A stretch of DNA of 64,000 nt from Dawidia soli (GCF_018598185.1 NZ_JAHESC010000027.1:41590-105589); one strand, 5' to 3'. Numbered from the stretch's first letter, positions 17,353 through 25,975 are shown. Program-made: numbers and translations. The notes: generated by a model from the sequence alone, not told the origin.

Positions 17353-18288
17353 TTAGTTCAAGGCTTGTACAATAGTGTTGACGTTGGCGTGGATCATGCC
17401 GATGTAGGTACCGGCCGGTGTGCCGGCGGCGCCCATGGCATCGGAGTATAGATTGCCGCCGATCACCACCGGCCAACCTTTTTGACGGCAGCCTTCCAGG
17501 ACGGCTTCAATGGACCTGGACGACACCGATGTTTCCACGAACAGGGCTTTGATCTTGTGCGATACGATAAAGTTGACAAGGTCGGTCACGTCTTTTACCC
17601 CGAACTCGGACATGGTCGAGATACCTTGCAGACCCCGTACCTGTACGTGGTAGGCATCGCCGAAGTATCCAAAGGCGTCGTGCGCCGTAATGAGCACACG
17701 CTGGGCCTCGGGCAAGGCGGCCAACGTAGCCTGCACGGCGGCGTGCAGGGAGTCCAGGCGCGCCGCATAGCGGTCGCCGTTGGTTTTATAGTAAGCCGCG
17801 TGCGCGGTGTCCTTTGCCTGCAGGGTGTGCGAGACCTGGAGCACGGCTTGTTTCCAGAGGTGCACATTAAACCAGATATGCGGGTCGTGGCTGCCCTGAA
17901 AGCCGGGCACCGTGCGCAACTGGTTTTCGGGGATACCATCCGCGACGGCGGTCACGGGCTTGATGCGGTTGAGCTTGCGCAATACTTCCACCATCTTGCC
18001 CTCCAGGTGCAGACCGTTGTAAAACACCAGGTCGGCGTCGGAGAGTTTTTGTACATCGCCTTGTGTGGCTTTATACAGGTGGGGGTCTACGCCCGGCCCC
18101 ATCAGGGCAACGACGTCAGCATATTGGCCCGCGACGTGTTGCACGGCATCGTGGATCATGCCGGTAGTGGTCACGATCAGCAGCTTTTCATGCGGCCTTT
18201 TGGGCTTTTCGGTACAACTGCTTGCCAGCAGGATCGCTGCCAGCAGCCAGGTCAGGGGACGTATACTATAATAAGACGATGGGCTCAT
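17353..18288 (-). CDS. Metal-binding lipoprotein of the ABC importer (ZnuA/TroA family)
   Basis: Periplasmic solute-binding protein that hands divalent metal to the permeases. The signal peptide ends in a lipobox LLASSC (Cys about residue 25). Metal ligands typical of the family are visible: GPGVDPHLYKAT (His), DPHIWFNV (His), a later acidic ligand in LFVETSVSSR, and an Asp in NLYSDAMG. The usual His-rich loop of zinc-specific ZnuA is absent, which together with the MntR-type regulator favours manganese or iron, though this is inference. It overlaps the regulator gene by 4 bp. Confidence 0.93.
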   Translation of the reverse strand: MSPSSYYSIRPLTWLLAAILLASSCTEKPKRPHEKLLIVTTTGMIHDAVQHVAGQYADVVALMGPGVDPHLYKATQGDVQKLSDADLVFYNGLHLEGKMVEVLRKLNRIKPVTAVADGIPENQLRTVPGFQGSHDPHIWFNVHLWKQAVLQVSHTLQAKDTAHAAYYKTNGDRYAARLDSLHAAVQATLAALPEAQRVLITAHDAFGYFGDAYHVQVRGLQGISTMSEFGVKDVTDLVNFIVSHKIKALFVETSVSSRSIEAVLEGCRQKGWPVVIGGNLYSDAMGAAGTPAGTYIGMIHANVNTIVQALN

Positions 18289-18941
18289 TCTGTTACCAGT
18301 AAGTTTTGCGACGCCTCGCGTGATATAAATACTTTCTTTTTGCCGTCGATCATGATCTCCAGTGAACCGTCAAACTCGATCTTTTCCAGGATCGCGACCG
18401 TCGCGCCGATGTATACTCCGATCTTGCTGAGGTATTGCAGAAAGGAGGGCGAGCCGTTGCGTACGGCGCGGATGGTGATCTTCTTTTTACCGCTGCAGTC
18501 CGACAGGGGGATCTGTCGCACCTCCACGAACTTGCCCGTCTTGTCGGGGATAGGGTGGCCGTGCGGGTCTACCGTAGGGAACTCCAGGAACTCGTCCAGC
18601 TTCTCGATGAGCAAAGCGGACTGTATATGTTCCAGTTGTTCGGCTACATCGTGTACTTCGTCCCACGAAAAGTGCAGCTTTTGCACGAGGAAAGTTTCCC
18701 ACAGGCGGTGCTTGCGCACGACCATGAGGGCTTCCGCCTTTCCCTGGCGGGTGATCTTGACACCGTAGTACTTCTCGTAGGAGATCATATTTTTAGCCGA
18801 AAGCTTTTTGATCATATCCGTTACCGAGGCTGCGCGGGTGTTCATGGTTTCGGCTATTTCGCTGGTCAGCACGGCCTTGGTGCCGCTGCCGGACAGGTGG
18901 TAGATGGCTTTGAGGTAATTTTCTTCAGTATAGCTCAGCAT
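18285..18941 (-). CDS. mntR: MntR/DtxR-family metal-dependent transcriptional regulator
   Basis: Metal-responsive repressor, probably of its own operon. The 218-aa protein has an N-terminal winged helix (SYTEENYLKAIYHL, then TRAASVTDMIKKLSAKNMI), the dimerisation and metal-binding domain with HRLWETFLV and HDVAEQLEHIQ (His, Glu, Glu-His ligands), FPTVDPHGHPIP, and a C-terminal FeoA/SH3-like domain (about 140-215). MntR of Bacillus lacks the FeoA-like domain, so this is closer to the DtxR/IdeR layout. It is the first gene of the operon. Two overlapping palindromes lie 35-62 bp upstream across the promoter. The symbol is by family resemblance; the metal could also be iron. Confidence 0.88.
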   Translation of the reverse strand: MLSYTEENYLKAIYHLSGSGTKAVLTSEIAETMNTRAASVTDMIKKLSAKNMISYEKYYGVKITRQGKAEALMVVRKHRLWETFLVQKLHFSWDEVHDVAEQLEHIQSALLIEKLDEFLEFPTVDPHGHPIPDKTGKFVEVRQIPLSDCSGKKKITIRAVRNGSPSFLQYLSKIGVYIGATVAILEKIEFDGSLEIMIDGKKKVFISREASQNLLVTE

Positions 18942-18963
18942 GGCTATCAGGTTAACGTACCTG

Positions 18964-19003
18964 TAAAAATAAAAGTTTAGGGTTATCTAAAAAATTTTTT
19001 AGA
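18964..19003 (-). promoter_or_regulatory. Metal-regulated promoter with two overlapping palindromic operators
   Basis: Two palindromes overlap: TTTAG-ggttat-CTAAA (18976-18991) and the perfect 18-bp TCTAAAAAATTTTTTAGA (18986-19003). Their centres are 11 bp apart, about one helical turn, like paired DtxR/IdeR dimer sites. For mntR on the minus strand a -7 element TATTTTTA (18971-18964) and a TTTT at -33 spaced by 19 nt can be read, so the operators would cover the promoter. tonB starts 128 bp away on the other side and might be co-regulated. Confidence 0.5.
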
Positions 19004-19130
19004 ACATATCTTGGTAAAAGGCGGTTCAGGCGGGCTGGAAGGCCGAAAAAATATTTTCCAAAGAAGCGTGACCTTCCGTGAACGGCCGCATTCTGAGTGC
19101 GAATTGAATCTAAACCAAATTCATTTGCTT

Positions 19131-19973
19131 ATGGAAACGAAAGGGAAAGCCAATGACCCCAAGAGCTGGGATGACCTGGTATTTGAAAACCGGAACGTAG
19201 ATTACGGTGCCTATACCGTACGTAAGTCTTATAATGGAAACCTGACCTCGGGATTTTTCCTCAGCGTATCGTTTGGCGGTTTGTTATTTGTCGTGCCGAT
19301 AATCACCAGTATGTTCGATGACGGTAGCGACAAACGCGGGCCCGGCCCGGTGGATCCGAAAGTAAATGACACGCTTGTCTTTGTGAATGTCACTCCTCCT
19401 GAATTTAAACCACCGCAACCGCCCGCACCGCCCACGCCCCCCGTTACACCGCCAGTCGATCCGCCGGTGGCCAATATAACGCCGGTGGTATCAACCACTG
19501 CGCCGATGGAAACGACAATTCCAACCGTCGACGACGTGCTGCAGAACCCGCCTGCCCCGCCCGAGGGCGTTGATGGTGGTGTGGCCGGCGGAGTGGAGGG
19601 TGGTCAGGGCACGGTGCCTGTAGATGCCGTTCCGTCAGCCGGTGTAAATCCCAACGAGATCGTTCTGGTGCCGCAAGTGCAGGCATCATATACCGGCGGT
19701 ATGGAAGCCATGTATAACTTTATCCGCCGCAAGATAAACTATCCCGCCAGCGCTCGCCGGATGGGATTAGAAGGTACCGTATATGTCAGCTTTGTGATCG
19801 GCCGCGATGGGAAAGTAACAAAGGTAGAGGTCGTCAGAGGCCTCAGCCCTGACTGTGATAAGGAAGCCGCCCGCGTCATCGCGCTGTTGCCGGGCTGGAA
19901 TCCGGGCCGTCAGAACGACGTGCCGGTCATGGTGCGCATGACCTTACCCATCAAATTTGCGCTAAATAAATAA
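19131..19973 (+). CDS. Energy transducer TonB
   Basis: Couples the proton-motive force to outer-membrane receptors. Start 19131 (METKGKANDPKSWDDLVFEN) is chosen because the N-terminal cytoplasmic segment with NVDYGAYTVRKSY is typical of Bacteroidota TonB proteins. A single transmembrane helix lies at about residues 42-62, followed by a proline-rich periplasmic linker (PPQPPAPPTPPVTPPVDPP) and a C-terminal TonB domain (INYPASARRMGLEGTVYVSF..IGRDGKV). ExbB and ExbD are not in the window. Its divergence from the metal operon across a shared operator region suggests metal-responsive expression; that is inference. A strong terminator follows. Confidence 0.93.
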   Translation: METKGKANDPKSWDDLVFENRNVDYGAYTVRKSYNGNLTSGFFLSVSFGGLLFVVPIITSMFDDGSDKRGPGPVDPKVNDTLVFVNVTPPEFKPPQPPAPPTPPVTPPVDPPVANITPVVSTTAPMETTIPTVDDVLQNPPAPPEGVDGGVAGGVEGGQGTVPVDAVPSAGVNPNEIVLVPQVQASYTGGMEAMYNFIRRKINYPASARRMGLEGTVYVSFVIGRDGKVTKVEVVRGLSPDCDKEAARVIALLPGWNPGRQNDVPVMVRMTLPIKFALNK

Positions 19974-20036
19974 TGTGTATATATCAAATACTTGTTGTGG
20001 TGAGCGGTATATAGTTTAAAGTTTAAGGTTGTCTTT

Positions 20037-20070
20037 GGCCGGTGATTGCATGCAGTCGCCGGCCTTTTTT
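20037..20070 (+). terminator. Intrinsic terminator of tonB
   Basis: GGCCGG (20037-20042) pairs with CCGGCC (20059-20064), extended by an inner GATTGC/GCAGTC helix, followed by six T residues. It sits between tonB and the convergent glycosyltransferase gene. No T-run is present for the opposite strand. Confidence 0.8.
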
Positions 20071-21181
20071 ATAGCTCGCGTACGAACGTATTGATCACGG
20101 CTAGAAGCTTTTCGCCTTCGTGTTCCCAGAAGACATCGTCCGGCACGGTGGTATAGAATGTTTTTTCACGCAGCTGTTGCAGGGCGTGCGCGGCGTTAAA
20201 AGATGCCGGTTGAAAGGTTACCGCGGCATCGAACCGTGCAGCATAGTCTGCCCACGGCGCATACTCGATGAGCAGGATCGGCAGGTGATACCCCAGGTAC
20301 TCGTATAGCTTTGTGGGAAACGAGTGCTCGGTGGCGGGATTGGGAGGATAGGCGATGATGCCCGCGTCGGCCTGCAGGATCTCGCGTTCGATGGCGGGGT
20401 GCGGCACCAGGTGGTCGCCGCCATGCAATATAATGTAGGGCATCGTGGCCAGGCGCGCCTGCAGACGGTGCCGTTCGGCCACCAGCGCACAATAGCCGAT
20501 GATGGTGCCGCGTACGGCCGGATCGTGGCGGTGGAGCGCTTCCAGCAGGTCGAGGAATGTGAAGAGGCCGGTGATCTCCGACAGGGTACCGGTGAACAGG
20601 AACTGGCGTGCAGGGGTTTGCCGGGGCGCGGGAGCTACCGCCGGGGGCCGGCGTAATTTATTTTCGATGATGGTCCTCCGGCCCCGGCCAAACGATAGCT
20701 CCTGTGCATAGCCCTTTTCGGCCAGGAGGAAATGATGTATGAACCCGGCGCCGATATGCTCGCATACGCGCACATAGCCCGCCACGAGCGGGCGCAGGAT
20801 GCGCGGGAAGGCGGCAGTATATAAAATGTTGCGGTAGTAGTTTTCCCGCACGTCATATATCAGGCGGCACCGCGTTAAAAGCCGCGCCAGCACGGCCATG
20901 AAGATCAGCTCGTGTGTGCAGAACACAAACACGACGGGCCGCAACGCGACCACGCGGGCCAGGATACGCCAGGGCGCCAGCATACGGCCCAGGCTGATGC
21001 GGCGGAAGGGACGGAGCGGGTGCACAAGCACATCGTTCCGGAGGGGAGCGGGAGCGCTGCCCGGATAGCCTACGACGTGCACTTCGTAAGCGGCCGACAG
21101 GCTGCCGCCCATTTTCTCAAACATGCGCGTATCGTCCACCGGTTTCAGCACCGAGGCGAGGACTATTCTCCTTTTTTTCAT
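20069..21181 (-). CDS. Glycosyltransferase, GT4-like GT-B fold
   Basis: Cytoplasmic or membrane-associated sugar transferase, probably for a surface polysaccharide or glycolipid. ATG 21181 (MKKRRIVLASVLKPVDDTRM) is preferred to a GTG three codons upstream. The N-terminal domain begins with a Rossmann strand and a GG-x-L-x-x-A stretch; the C-terminal domain has FLFTGTLSEITGLFTFLDLL and the donor-binding block ADAGIIAYPPNPATEHSFPT..KLYEYLGYHLPIL with the conserved E of KLYEYL. Length about 370 aa is normal. It starts only 29 bp from divergent dapD, so the two promoters must overlap. Donor and acceptor cannot be told from the sequence. Confidence 0.85.
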   Translation of the reverse strand: MKKRRIVLASVLKPVDDTRMFEKMGGSLSAAYEVHVVGYPGSAPAPLRNDVLVHPLRPFRRISLGRMLAPWRILARVVALRPVVFVFCTHELIFMAVLARLLTRCRLIYDVRENYYRNILYTAAFPRILRPLVAGYVRVCEHIGAGFIHHFLLAEKGYAQELSFGRGRRTIIENKLRRPPAVAPAPRQTPARQFLFTGTLSEITGLFTFLDLLEALHRHDPAVRGTIIGYCALVAERHRLQARLATMPYIILHGGDHLVPHPAIEREILQADAGIIAYPPNPATEHSFPTKLYEYLGYHLPILLIEYAPWADYAARFDAAVTFQPASFNAAHALQQLREKTFYTTVPDDVFWEHEGEKLLAVINTFVREL

Positions 21182-21210
21182 TTCTTGCACGTGGATTTAA
21201 AACTAAGAAA

Positions 21211-22026
21211 ATGGAACTGAAAGAACTCATTGAAAAAACCTGGGAAGACCGGTCGCTGCTGCAGTCACTGGAAAGCCAGGAGGCTATCCGGTCAGTAGTA
21301 GAAAAGTTGGACAAAGGCAAGCTGCGTGTGGCCGAGCCGACAGAAGACGGCAACTGGCAGGTCAATGAGTGGATCAAAAAGGCCGTGATCCTGTACTTCC
21401 CCATCCAGCAGATGAAAACCATCGAGGCCGGCCCGTTTGAATTCCACGACAAGATCGATATGAAGCGCAACTTCAAAGATCTGGGCGTGCGAGTGGTGCC
21501 GCATGCCATTGCACGGCACGGCTCGTACCTGGCCAAGGGCGTGATCATGATGCCGTCGTATGTCAACATCGGCGCCTATGTAGACGAGTGCACCATGGTC
21601 GACACCTGGGCAACGGTAGGGAGCTGCGCACAGATCGGCAAGAACGTACACCTGAGCGGCGGTGTCGGGATCGGCGGCGTGCTGGAGCCTGTACAGGCGG
21701 CGCCCGTGATCATCGAAGACAACGCCTTTATCGGCTCACGTTGCATCGTCGTGGAAGGCGTGCGTGTAGGCAAGGAGGCGGTGCTGGGGGCCAACGTGGT
21801 GCTGACGTCCAGCTCGAAGATCATCGACGTGACCGGCGCCGAGCCCGTAGAATATAAAAGCTATGTGCCCGAGCGCTCCGTGGTCATCCCGGGTTCGTAT
21901 ACCAAAAAATTCCCGGCAGGCGAGTTCCAGGTGCCGTGCGCGCTCATCATCGGCAAGCGCAAGGAGAGCACCGACAAGAAAACGTCGCTGAATGACGCGT
22001 TGCGGGACAATAATGTGGCCGTTTAA
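21211..22026 (+). CDS. dapD: Tetrahydrodipicolinate N-succinyltransferase DapD
   Basis: Catalyses succinyl-CoA plus tetrahydrodipicolinate to N-succinyl-2-amino-6-ketopimelate in the lysine/meso-diaminopimelate pathway. The 271-aa protein has the N-terminal helical domain (ELIEKTWEDRSLL) and a left-handed beta-helix of hexapeptide repeats (VNIGAYVDECTMVDTWATVG, then IGKNVHLSGGVGIGGVLEP). It is full length and well conserved. A succinylase route implies dapC and dapE elsewhere. No operon partner is adjacent. Confidence 0.96.
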   Translation: MELKELIEKTWEDRSLLQSLESQEAIRSVVEKLDKGKLRVAEPTEDGNWQVNEWIKKAVILYFPIQQMKTIEAGPFEFHDKIDMKRNFKDLGVRVVPHAIARHGSYLAKGVIMMPSYVNIGAYVDECTMVDTWATVGSCAQIGKNVHLSGGVGIGGVLEPVQAAPVIIEDNAFIGSRCIVVEGVRVGKEAVLGANVVLTSSSKIIDVTGAEPVEYKSYVPERSVVIPGSYTKKFPAGEFQVPCALIIGKRKESTDKKTSLNDALRDNNVAV

Positions 22027-22108
22027 GCGTCTTTTTGGACAGAAGGTGTGCTTTCGTAATATTTTCGTAATAACGTTGGCACATCCTTTGAATTTCATAA
22101 AACGTTTA

Positions 22109-22138
22109 TTTGTCAATCATGCGCCTTGCGTAAATTTG
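22109..22138 (+). promoter_or_regulatory. Bacteroidota-type promoter of the DUF3108 gene
   Basis: TTTG (22109-22112), an 18-nt spacer, then TAAATTTG (22131-22138), matching the TTTG / TAnnTTTG consensus. The start would be near 22145, leaving a 5' untranslated region of only about 6 nt before ATG 22151. Confidence 0.5.
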
Positions 22139-22150
22139 GATAACGCGATT

Positions 22151-22966
22151 ATGAAAAAGTTGGGTCTCTGGATCACCGCCATAGCTGTCATCTTTGCCTT
22201 CACACAAGAAAGCAAAGAGCAGTATTCTGTTGTCAAAAACGAGAGCTTCATGCGGGGTGAAGTCATTCGTTTCAAAATGACGTACGGCATATTCACGGTG
22301 GGAAAAGGCAGTGCGACCATTGCCCCTACCTACTATAAAATGAATGACCGCAACTGCTTTAAAGTGGACGTGACCGGCAAGACGGTGGGCATGGTGGATT
22401 GGGTAGCGGACGTGGATGACCGGTGGGGAGCGTACATCGATACTGCGGCACTTATTCCCCATCAGTTCTACCGCCGCATCCGCGAAGGACGTTACAAAAA
22501 AGATGAATGGACGAATTTCGATCATGAAAAACGCAAGATCGAGGTCAAGACCATCAATAATAAAACCGGCCAATTTAAAGAGCCCAAATACTACGACGCC
22601 CCTGCCCAGGTGCGCGATATGATCGCCGGTTTTCTGTACCTGCGCGTACAGGATTTTTCGAAGCTCAAGGTAAAAGATACTGTGCTGATCACCGGGTTCT
22701 TCGAGGATGAGTTTTACAAAATGAAAATTGTCTACCAGGGCAAGGAAACCGTCAAGATCAAGGTGGGCAAGGTACGGGCGCTCAAGTTTAAGCCCCTGAT
22801 GCCCAAAAACGAGGTCTTTGATGGTGAAAACTCCATTACTGCCTGGTTTTCAGACGATAAGAACCGCATTCCCCTCAAGATCGACGCCAAGATGTTCATT
22901 GGCAGCGCGGGGGTGGAGCTGACGGAATACTCCGGGCTCAAAAATCCCCTGAACATTGTCAAGTAA
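22151..22966 (+). CDS. DUF3108 domain-containing exported protein
   Basis: Function unknown. Start 22151 (MKKLGLWITAIAVIFAFTQE) is chosen because it gives a signal peptide; the frame is open further upstream into the dapD end without secretion features. The mature 250-residue protein is rich in beta strands with the DUF3108 hallmarks RGEVIRFKMTYGIFTVGKGSA near the start and VRALKFKPLMPKNEVFDGE..SITAWFSDDKNRIPLKIDAK near the end. Such proteins are periplasmic or outer-membrane-associated beta-sandwich or lipocalin-like proteins. It is probably monocistronic, with its own promoter 13 bp upstream. The following sigma-factor gene begins 46 bp later. Confidence 0.85.
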   Translation: MKKLGLWITAIAVIFAFTQESKEQYSVVKNESFMRGEVIRFKMTYGIFTVGKGSATIAPTYYKMNDRNCFKVDVTGKTVGMVDWVADVDDRWGAYIDTAALIPHQFYRRIREGRYKKDEWTNFDHEKRKIEVKTINNKTGQFKEPKYYDAPAQVRDMIAGFLYLRVQDFSKLKVKDTVLITGFFEDEFYKMKIVYQGKETVKIKVGKVRALKFKPLMPKNEVFDGENSITAWFSDDKNRIPLKIDAKMFIGSAGVELTEYSGLKNPLNIVK

Positions 22967-23012
22967 CGGCCGGCGCGCCGTGCAACCTTTTTGAAATTGG
23001 CGCATCTTTGTC

Positions 23013-23582
23013 GTGTACTGCGCAAAAATTTCATTGGAGGCGACCACGATACACCTGCATGCCGATCTGATTGCCCGCTGCCGCGTGGGCGACCGGGACG
23101 CGCATTACCAGCTGTATAAGCTGTATGCCAAAGCCATGTACAACGTGGGCTACCGTATCATCGGCGACCGCGACGAGGCCGACGACGTCTTACAGGAAGC
23201 CTTTATCAGCGCCTTTCGCAGCTTGGACCACTACCGGGGCGAGTCTACCTTTGGCGCGTGGCTGAAACGCATAGTCGTAAACAAGGCCATCAACGCCCTG
23301 CATAAGCGCCGGTACGAAGCCATGCCCGACGACGACCGCTGGGATGTGCCCGAAGAGGCCGCGGAAGAATATGCCGACCCGCTGACGGTTGAGCGTGTAA
23401 AAACCGCCATCCACCAGCTCCCCGACGGCTACCGGTCTGTGCTGTCGCTATATTTGCTGGAAGGCTACGACCACCAGGAGATCGCCGAGATCATGAACAT
23501 CTCGGAGTCCACCTCGAAGTCGCAGCTCAACCGCGCCAAGAGCAAGCTCAAAGAACTACTCGCTAAACCACCACGCTCATGA
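23013..23582 (+). CDS. ECF RNA polymerase sigma factor
   Basis: Alternative sigma factor of the ECF (sigma-70 region 2 plus region 4) type. Region 2 is visible as VGYRIIGDRDEADDVLQEAF..AFRSLDHYRGESTFGAWLKRI and region 4 as DGYRSVLSLYLLEGYDHQEI..MNISESTSKSQLNRAKSKL. The start is uncertain: no ATG precedes region 2; GTG 23013 is used here, and a GGAGG at 23036 suggests a start may lie slightly later. The stop overlaps the next gene by 4 bp, and that gene encodes a membrane protein with anti-sigma layout, so the pair probably forms a signalling module. Confidence 0.92.
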   Translation: MYCAKISLEATTIHLHADLIARCRVGDRDAHYQLYKLYAKAMYNVGYRIIGDRDEADDVLQEAFISAFRSLDHYRGESTFGAWLKRIVVNKAINALHKRRYEAMPDDDRWDVPEEAAEEYADPLTVERVKTAIHQLPDGYRSVLSLYLLEGYDHQEIAEIMNISESTSKSQLNRAKSKLKELLAKPPRS

Positions 23583-24088
23583 TCGAAGATTTCATCCGCC
23601 AAAACCGGGAGGCGTTCGACGACCAGGAACCATCTCCCCGCAACTGGAAAAAGATCGAAGCCACGTGGCCCGCACAACGGCCGGGATGGTGGCAGTCGGT
23701 AACGCTGTGGCGCGCCGCGGCGATGCTGTTTATGGCGCTGTCGGCGTACCTGCTGTTACCGAAGGAATGGAAGCCGCACGCTCCGCCCGAACGTGTGGCG
23801 CTAAACGAATTCAAGGATGTGGAGGCGTATTATGTGAAGGAGATTTCCAATAAGGTCGCGTTGATCGATGCGTTTCAGCGAAATGAAGGGGTGGATGGGT
23901 TTACGCAGGACTTTCAGCAGTTGGAGGCGATGTATATGGTGCTGAAAGAGGAAATGCAGAAAAGGCCGAGTGACCAGGTGAAGGATGCGCTGGTGCTGAA
24001 TCTTTTGGTGCGGATCGATCTGCTGAACCAGCAATTGCATATGCTGGAGAAGGAGCGGCCCGGGAAGAAGCCGGATGCAGAGATATGA
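23579..24088 (+). CDS. Putative anti-sigma factor or membrane partner of the ECF sigma
   Basis: Short membrane protein of 169 aa coupled to the sigma gene by a 4-bp overlap. The N-terminal 35 residues are cytoplasmic (IEDFIRQNREAFDDQEPSPR), one transmembrane helix lies at about residues 42-60 (LWRAAAMLFMALSAYLLLP), and the rest is a helical, probably periplasmic, domain. There is no zinc-binding HxxxCxxC motif, so it is not a ZAS-type anti-sigma. The role is inferred from position and topology only. A REP-like repeat cluster follows the stop. Confidence 0.7.
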   Translation: MIEDFIRQNREAFDDQEPSPRNWKKIEATWPAQRPGWWQSVTLWRAAAMLFMALSAYLLLPKEWKPHAPPERVALNEFKDVEAYYVKEISNKVALIDAFQRNEGVDGFTQDFQQLEAMYMVLKEEMQKRPSDQVKDALVLNLLVRIDLLNQQLHMLEKERPGKKPDAEI

Positions 24089-24160
24089 CGGCGCATGCTG
24101 GCGCAGGTTCCGCATCTATGCGCCCGGCGCTAAACTTTCGCCAACAAACGCTTCGAACCA

Positions 24161-24432
24161 GCCCTGAAAGGGCGTGATATAATAGCCCAGGCTAGAGCGT
24201 CAGCGAGGGCCTGGGTTGACAGACAACATAGACGGCAGAAGCCCTGAAGGGGCGTAACAATTTCGAGGCACGCACATGCTCGAATTGTTGCGCCCCTTCA
24301 GGGCTACGTTTTTTGTTTGTATTATAACCCAGGCCTCAGCCTGGGCTATTATATCACGCCCTTTCAGGGCTACGTTTTGTTTCTGTTATGATCGCAGGCC
24401 TTCAGTCTGGCTATTGTATCGCGCCCCTTTAA
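24161..24432. repeat. REP-like palindromic repeat cluster
   Basis: Nested inverted repeats fill the gap between convergent genes. The arm at 24161-24192 is a perfect 32-bp inverted match to 24339-24370. Inside, 24241-24267 pairs with 24279-24304 (one gap, one mismatch). Every arm ends in the core GCCCTGAA(A/G)GGGCG or its complement. On the right, units 24291-24356 and 24357-24421 are degenerate direct repeats of about 66 nt, with a third started at 24422. This resembles REP/BIME-type non-autonomous elements moved by TnpA-REP (RAYT) transposases; no such transposase is in the window. It may also act as a bidirectional terminator. The rest of the interval 24089-24446 holds no gene. Confidence 0.85.
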
Positions 24433-24446
24433 GGATGTCTCTTCGT

Positions 24447-25160
24447 TTAATAGGCGGATTCTGTGGCTAGCTCGAAGGGCTCTTTCGCAGAGTCTATAAC
24501 CTTACCCTCCTCACATTTCAGCACACGCGCCGGGAAGCGCTTGATCAGACCGTAGCTGTGCGTGGCCATTAGTATGGCTGTGCCGCTTTTGTTGATCTGC
24601 TGGAAGATCTTCATGATGCCCTGGGATACTTCTGGGTCGAGGTTACCGGTGGGCTCGTCGGCCAGCAGGATCATGGGTTCGTTGAGGAGCGCCCGGGCGA
24701 TCACCACGCGCTGTTGCTCGCCGCCGGAGAGCTGGTGGGGCATCTTCTTTTCGATCGAGCCTAAGCCTACGTGTATGAGCACTTCGTTGAGGCGGGCCTT
24801 CATCCGGGTGGTGTCGGTCCAGCCCGTGGCCTTCATGACGAACATGAGGTTCTCGGCTACGGTGCGGTCGTTGAGAAGCTGGAAGTCCTGGAAGATGATG
24901 CCGAGCTTGCGGCGGAGCAGGGGGACCTGGCTGCTTTTTATACCGCGGATGTTGAAGCCGGCGGTAATGATCTCTCCGTGTTTCAGCGGCAGGTCGGCGT
25001 ACAGGGTCTTCAGCAGCGACGACTTACCCGAGCCGGTGCGGCCCACGAGGTATACAAACTCGCTCTTCTGGATCTCAAAGTTGAGGTCGGCCAATACCGC
25101 GCGGTCATCCTGGAAAATGCTGGCGTTTTGAACGTGTACGACGGGATCATTTGAAAACAT
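24447..25160 (-). CDS. ftsE: FtsE-type ABC ATPase
   Basis: ATPase that works with FtsX in the divisome to control peptidoglycan hydrolysis. Start 25160 ([10 protein letters not shown]) is the ATG. The protein shows Walker [10 protein letters not shown], the FtsE-like [21 protein letters not shown]-loop region, signature LSGGEQQR, Walker [14 protein letters not shown] and the His switch ATHSY. Length about 237 aa is normal for FtsE (LolD and MacB ATPases are close relatives, but the [10 protein letters not shown] motif favours FtsE). FtsX is not adjacent. Confidence 0.85.
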   Translation of the reverse strand: MFSNDPVVHVQNASIFQDDRAVLADLNFEIQKSEFVYLVGRTGSGKSSLLKTLYADLPLKHGEIITAGFNIRGIKSSQVPLLRRKLGIIFQDFQLLNDRTVAENLMFVMKATGWTDTTRMKARLNEVLIHVGLGSIEKKMPHQLSGGEQQRVVIARALLNEPMILLADEPTGNLDPEVSQGIMKIFQQINKSGTAILMATHSYGLIKRFPARVLKCEEGKVIDSAKEPFELATESAY

Positions 25161-25190
25161 AGGCAAAAAATTTAGCCGGCAGGTCAGCTA

Positions 25191-25221
25191 CAAAGATAAG
25201 CGACATACCGGCTAAAGAAAA
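25191..25221 (-). promoter_or_regulatory. Promoter of ftsE
   Basis: On the minus strand TTTT (25221-25218), a 19-nt spacer and TATCTTTG (25198-25191), an exact TAnnTTTG. Initiation about 7 nt later would leave a leader of about 24 nt before ATG 25160. Confidence 0.45.
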
Positions 25222-25236
25222 TCGTGCCCGGACGGA

Positions 25237-25893
25237 TTATCCGTTTACTTTCTTGTGGTCCGCCAGGAATTTCGCCAGACCGCTGTCGGTCAGGGGATGG
25301 TTCAGCAGGCTGGTGATCACGTTGAGGGGGCAGGTCACGACGTCGGCTCCGATCTCGGCGCACTGGATCAGGTGCATGGTGTGACGCACGGAGGCGGCCA
25401 GGATCTCGGTGTCGTAGGCATAGTTATCATAGATCAGGCGGATCTGCGAGATGAGCTCCAGACCGTCTTGTGAGATATCGTCGAGGCGGCCGATGAACGG
25501 CGATACATAGCTCGCACCGGCTTTGGCGGCCAGCAGGGCCTGACCGGCAGAGAATACCAGGGTACAGTTGGTGCGGATGCCTTCGGCGGTGAATTTCTTA
25601 ATGGCTTTAACGCCTTCTTTGATCATCGGCACTTTCACCACGATCTTGTCGTCGATCTTGGCCAGCTCGCGGCCTTCTTTCAGGATGCCGTCCAGGTCCG
25701 TGGAAATTACCTCAGCGCTTACGTTGTTGTCAACGATATCGCAGATGGCTTTGTAGTGTGCACGGATGTTGTCGGCGCCTTTGATGTTCTCCTTGGCCAT
25801 CAGCGAAGGATTGGTCGTTACGCCGTCGAGTACGCCGAGGTCATATGCTTCTTTGATCTCGTTCAGGTTACCAGTGTCGATGAAGAATTTCAT
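25237..25893 (-). CDS. fsa: Fructose-6-phosphate aldolase / transaldolase family protein
   Basis: Class I aldolase of the small transaldolase family (about 218 aa), acting on dihydroxyacetone or sedoheptulose/fructose phosphates. Visible are the N-terminal [21 protein letters not shown], the Schiff-base lysine in KIVVKVPM (Lys87), [20 protein letters not shown], and SPFIGRLDD. Proteins of this size are annotated either as FSA or as short transaldolase (Tal); the sequence alone does not separate the two activities. It is probably monocistronic, upstream of ftsE on the same strand and downstream of the SRP RNA gene. Confidence 0.9.
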   Translation of the reverse strand: MKFFIDTGNLNEIKEAYDLGVLDGVTTNPSLMAKENIKGADNIRAHYKAICDIVDNNVSAEVISTDLDGILKEGRELAKIDDKIVVKVPMIKEGVKAIKKFTAEGIRTNCTLVFSAGQALLAAKAGASYVSPFIGRLDDISQDGLELISQIRLIYDNYAYDTEILAASVRHTMHLIQCAEIGADVVTCPLNVITSLLNHPLTDSGLAKFLADHKKVNG

Positions 25894-25975
25894 AAGTAAG
25901 TTATGTTCAGTTATTAACGATGTATACGCGAAGGCGTAAAGCCGGAAGTGATTTTATGGCGGAGAACAAAAAAAA

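Noticed and set aside
17482..18768. 428-codon plus-strand frame across the binding protein and mntR genes
   Set aside because: Antisense of two well-identified genes, with no similarity to any family.
24161..24432. Attachment site or insertion sequence ends
   Set aside because: No transposase or recombinase gene lies between the inverted arms, and the unit structure fits REP-like repeats.
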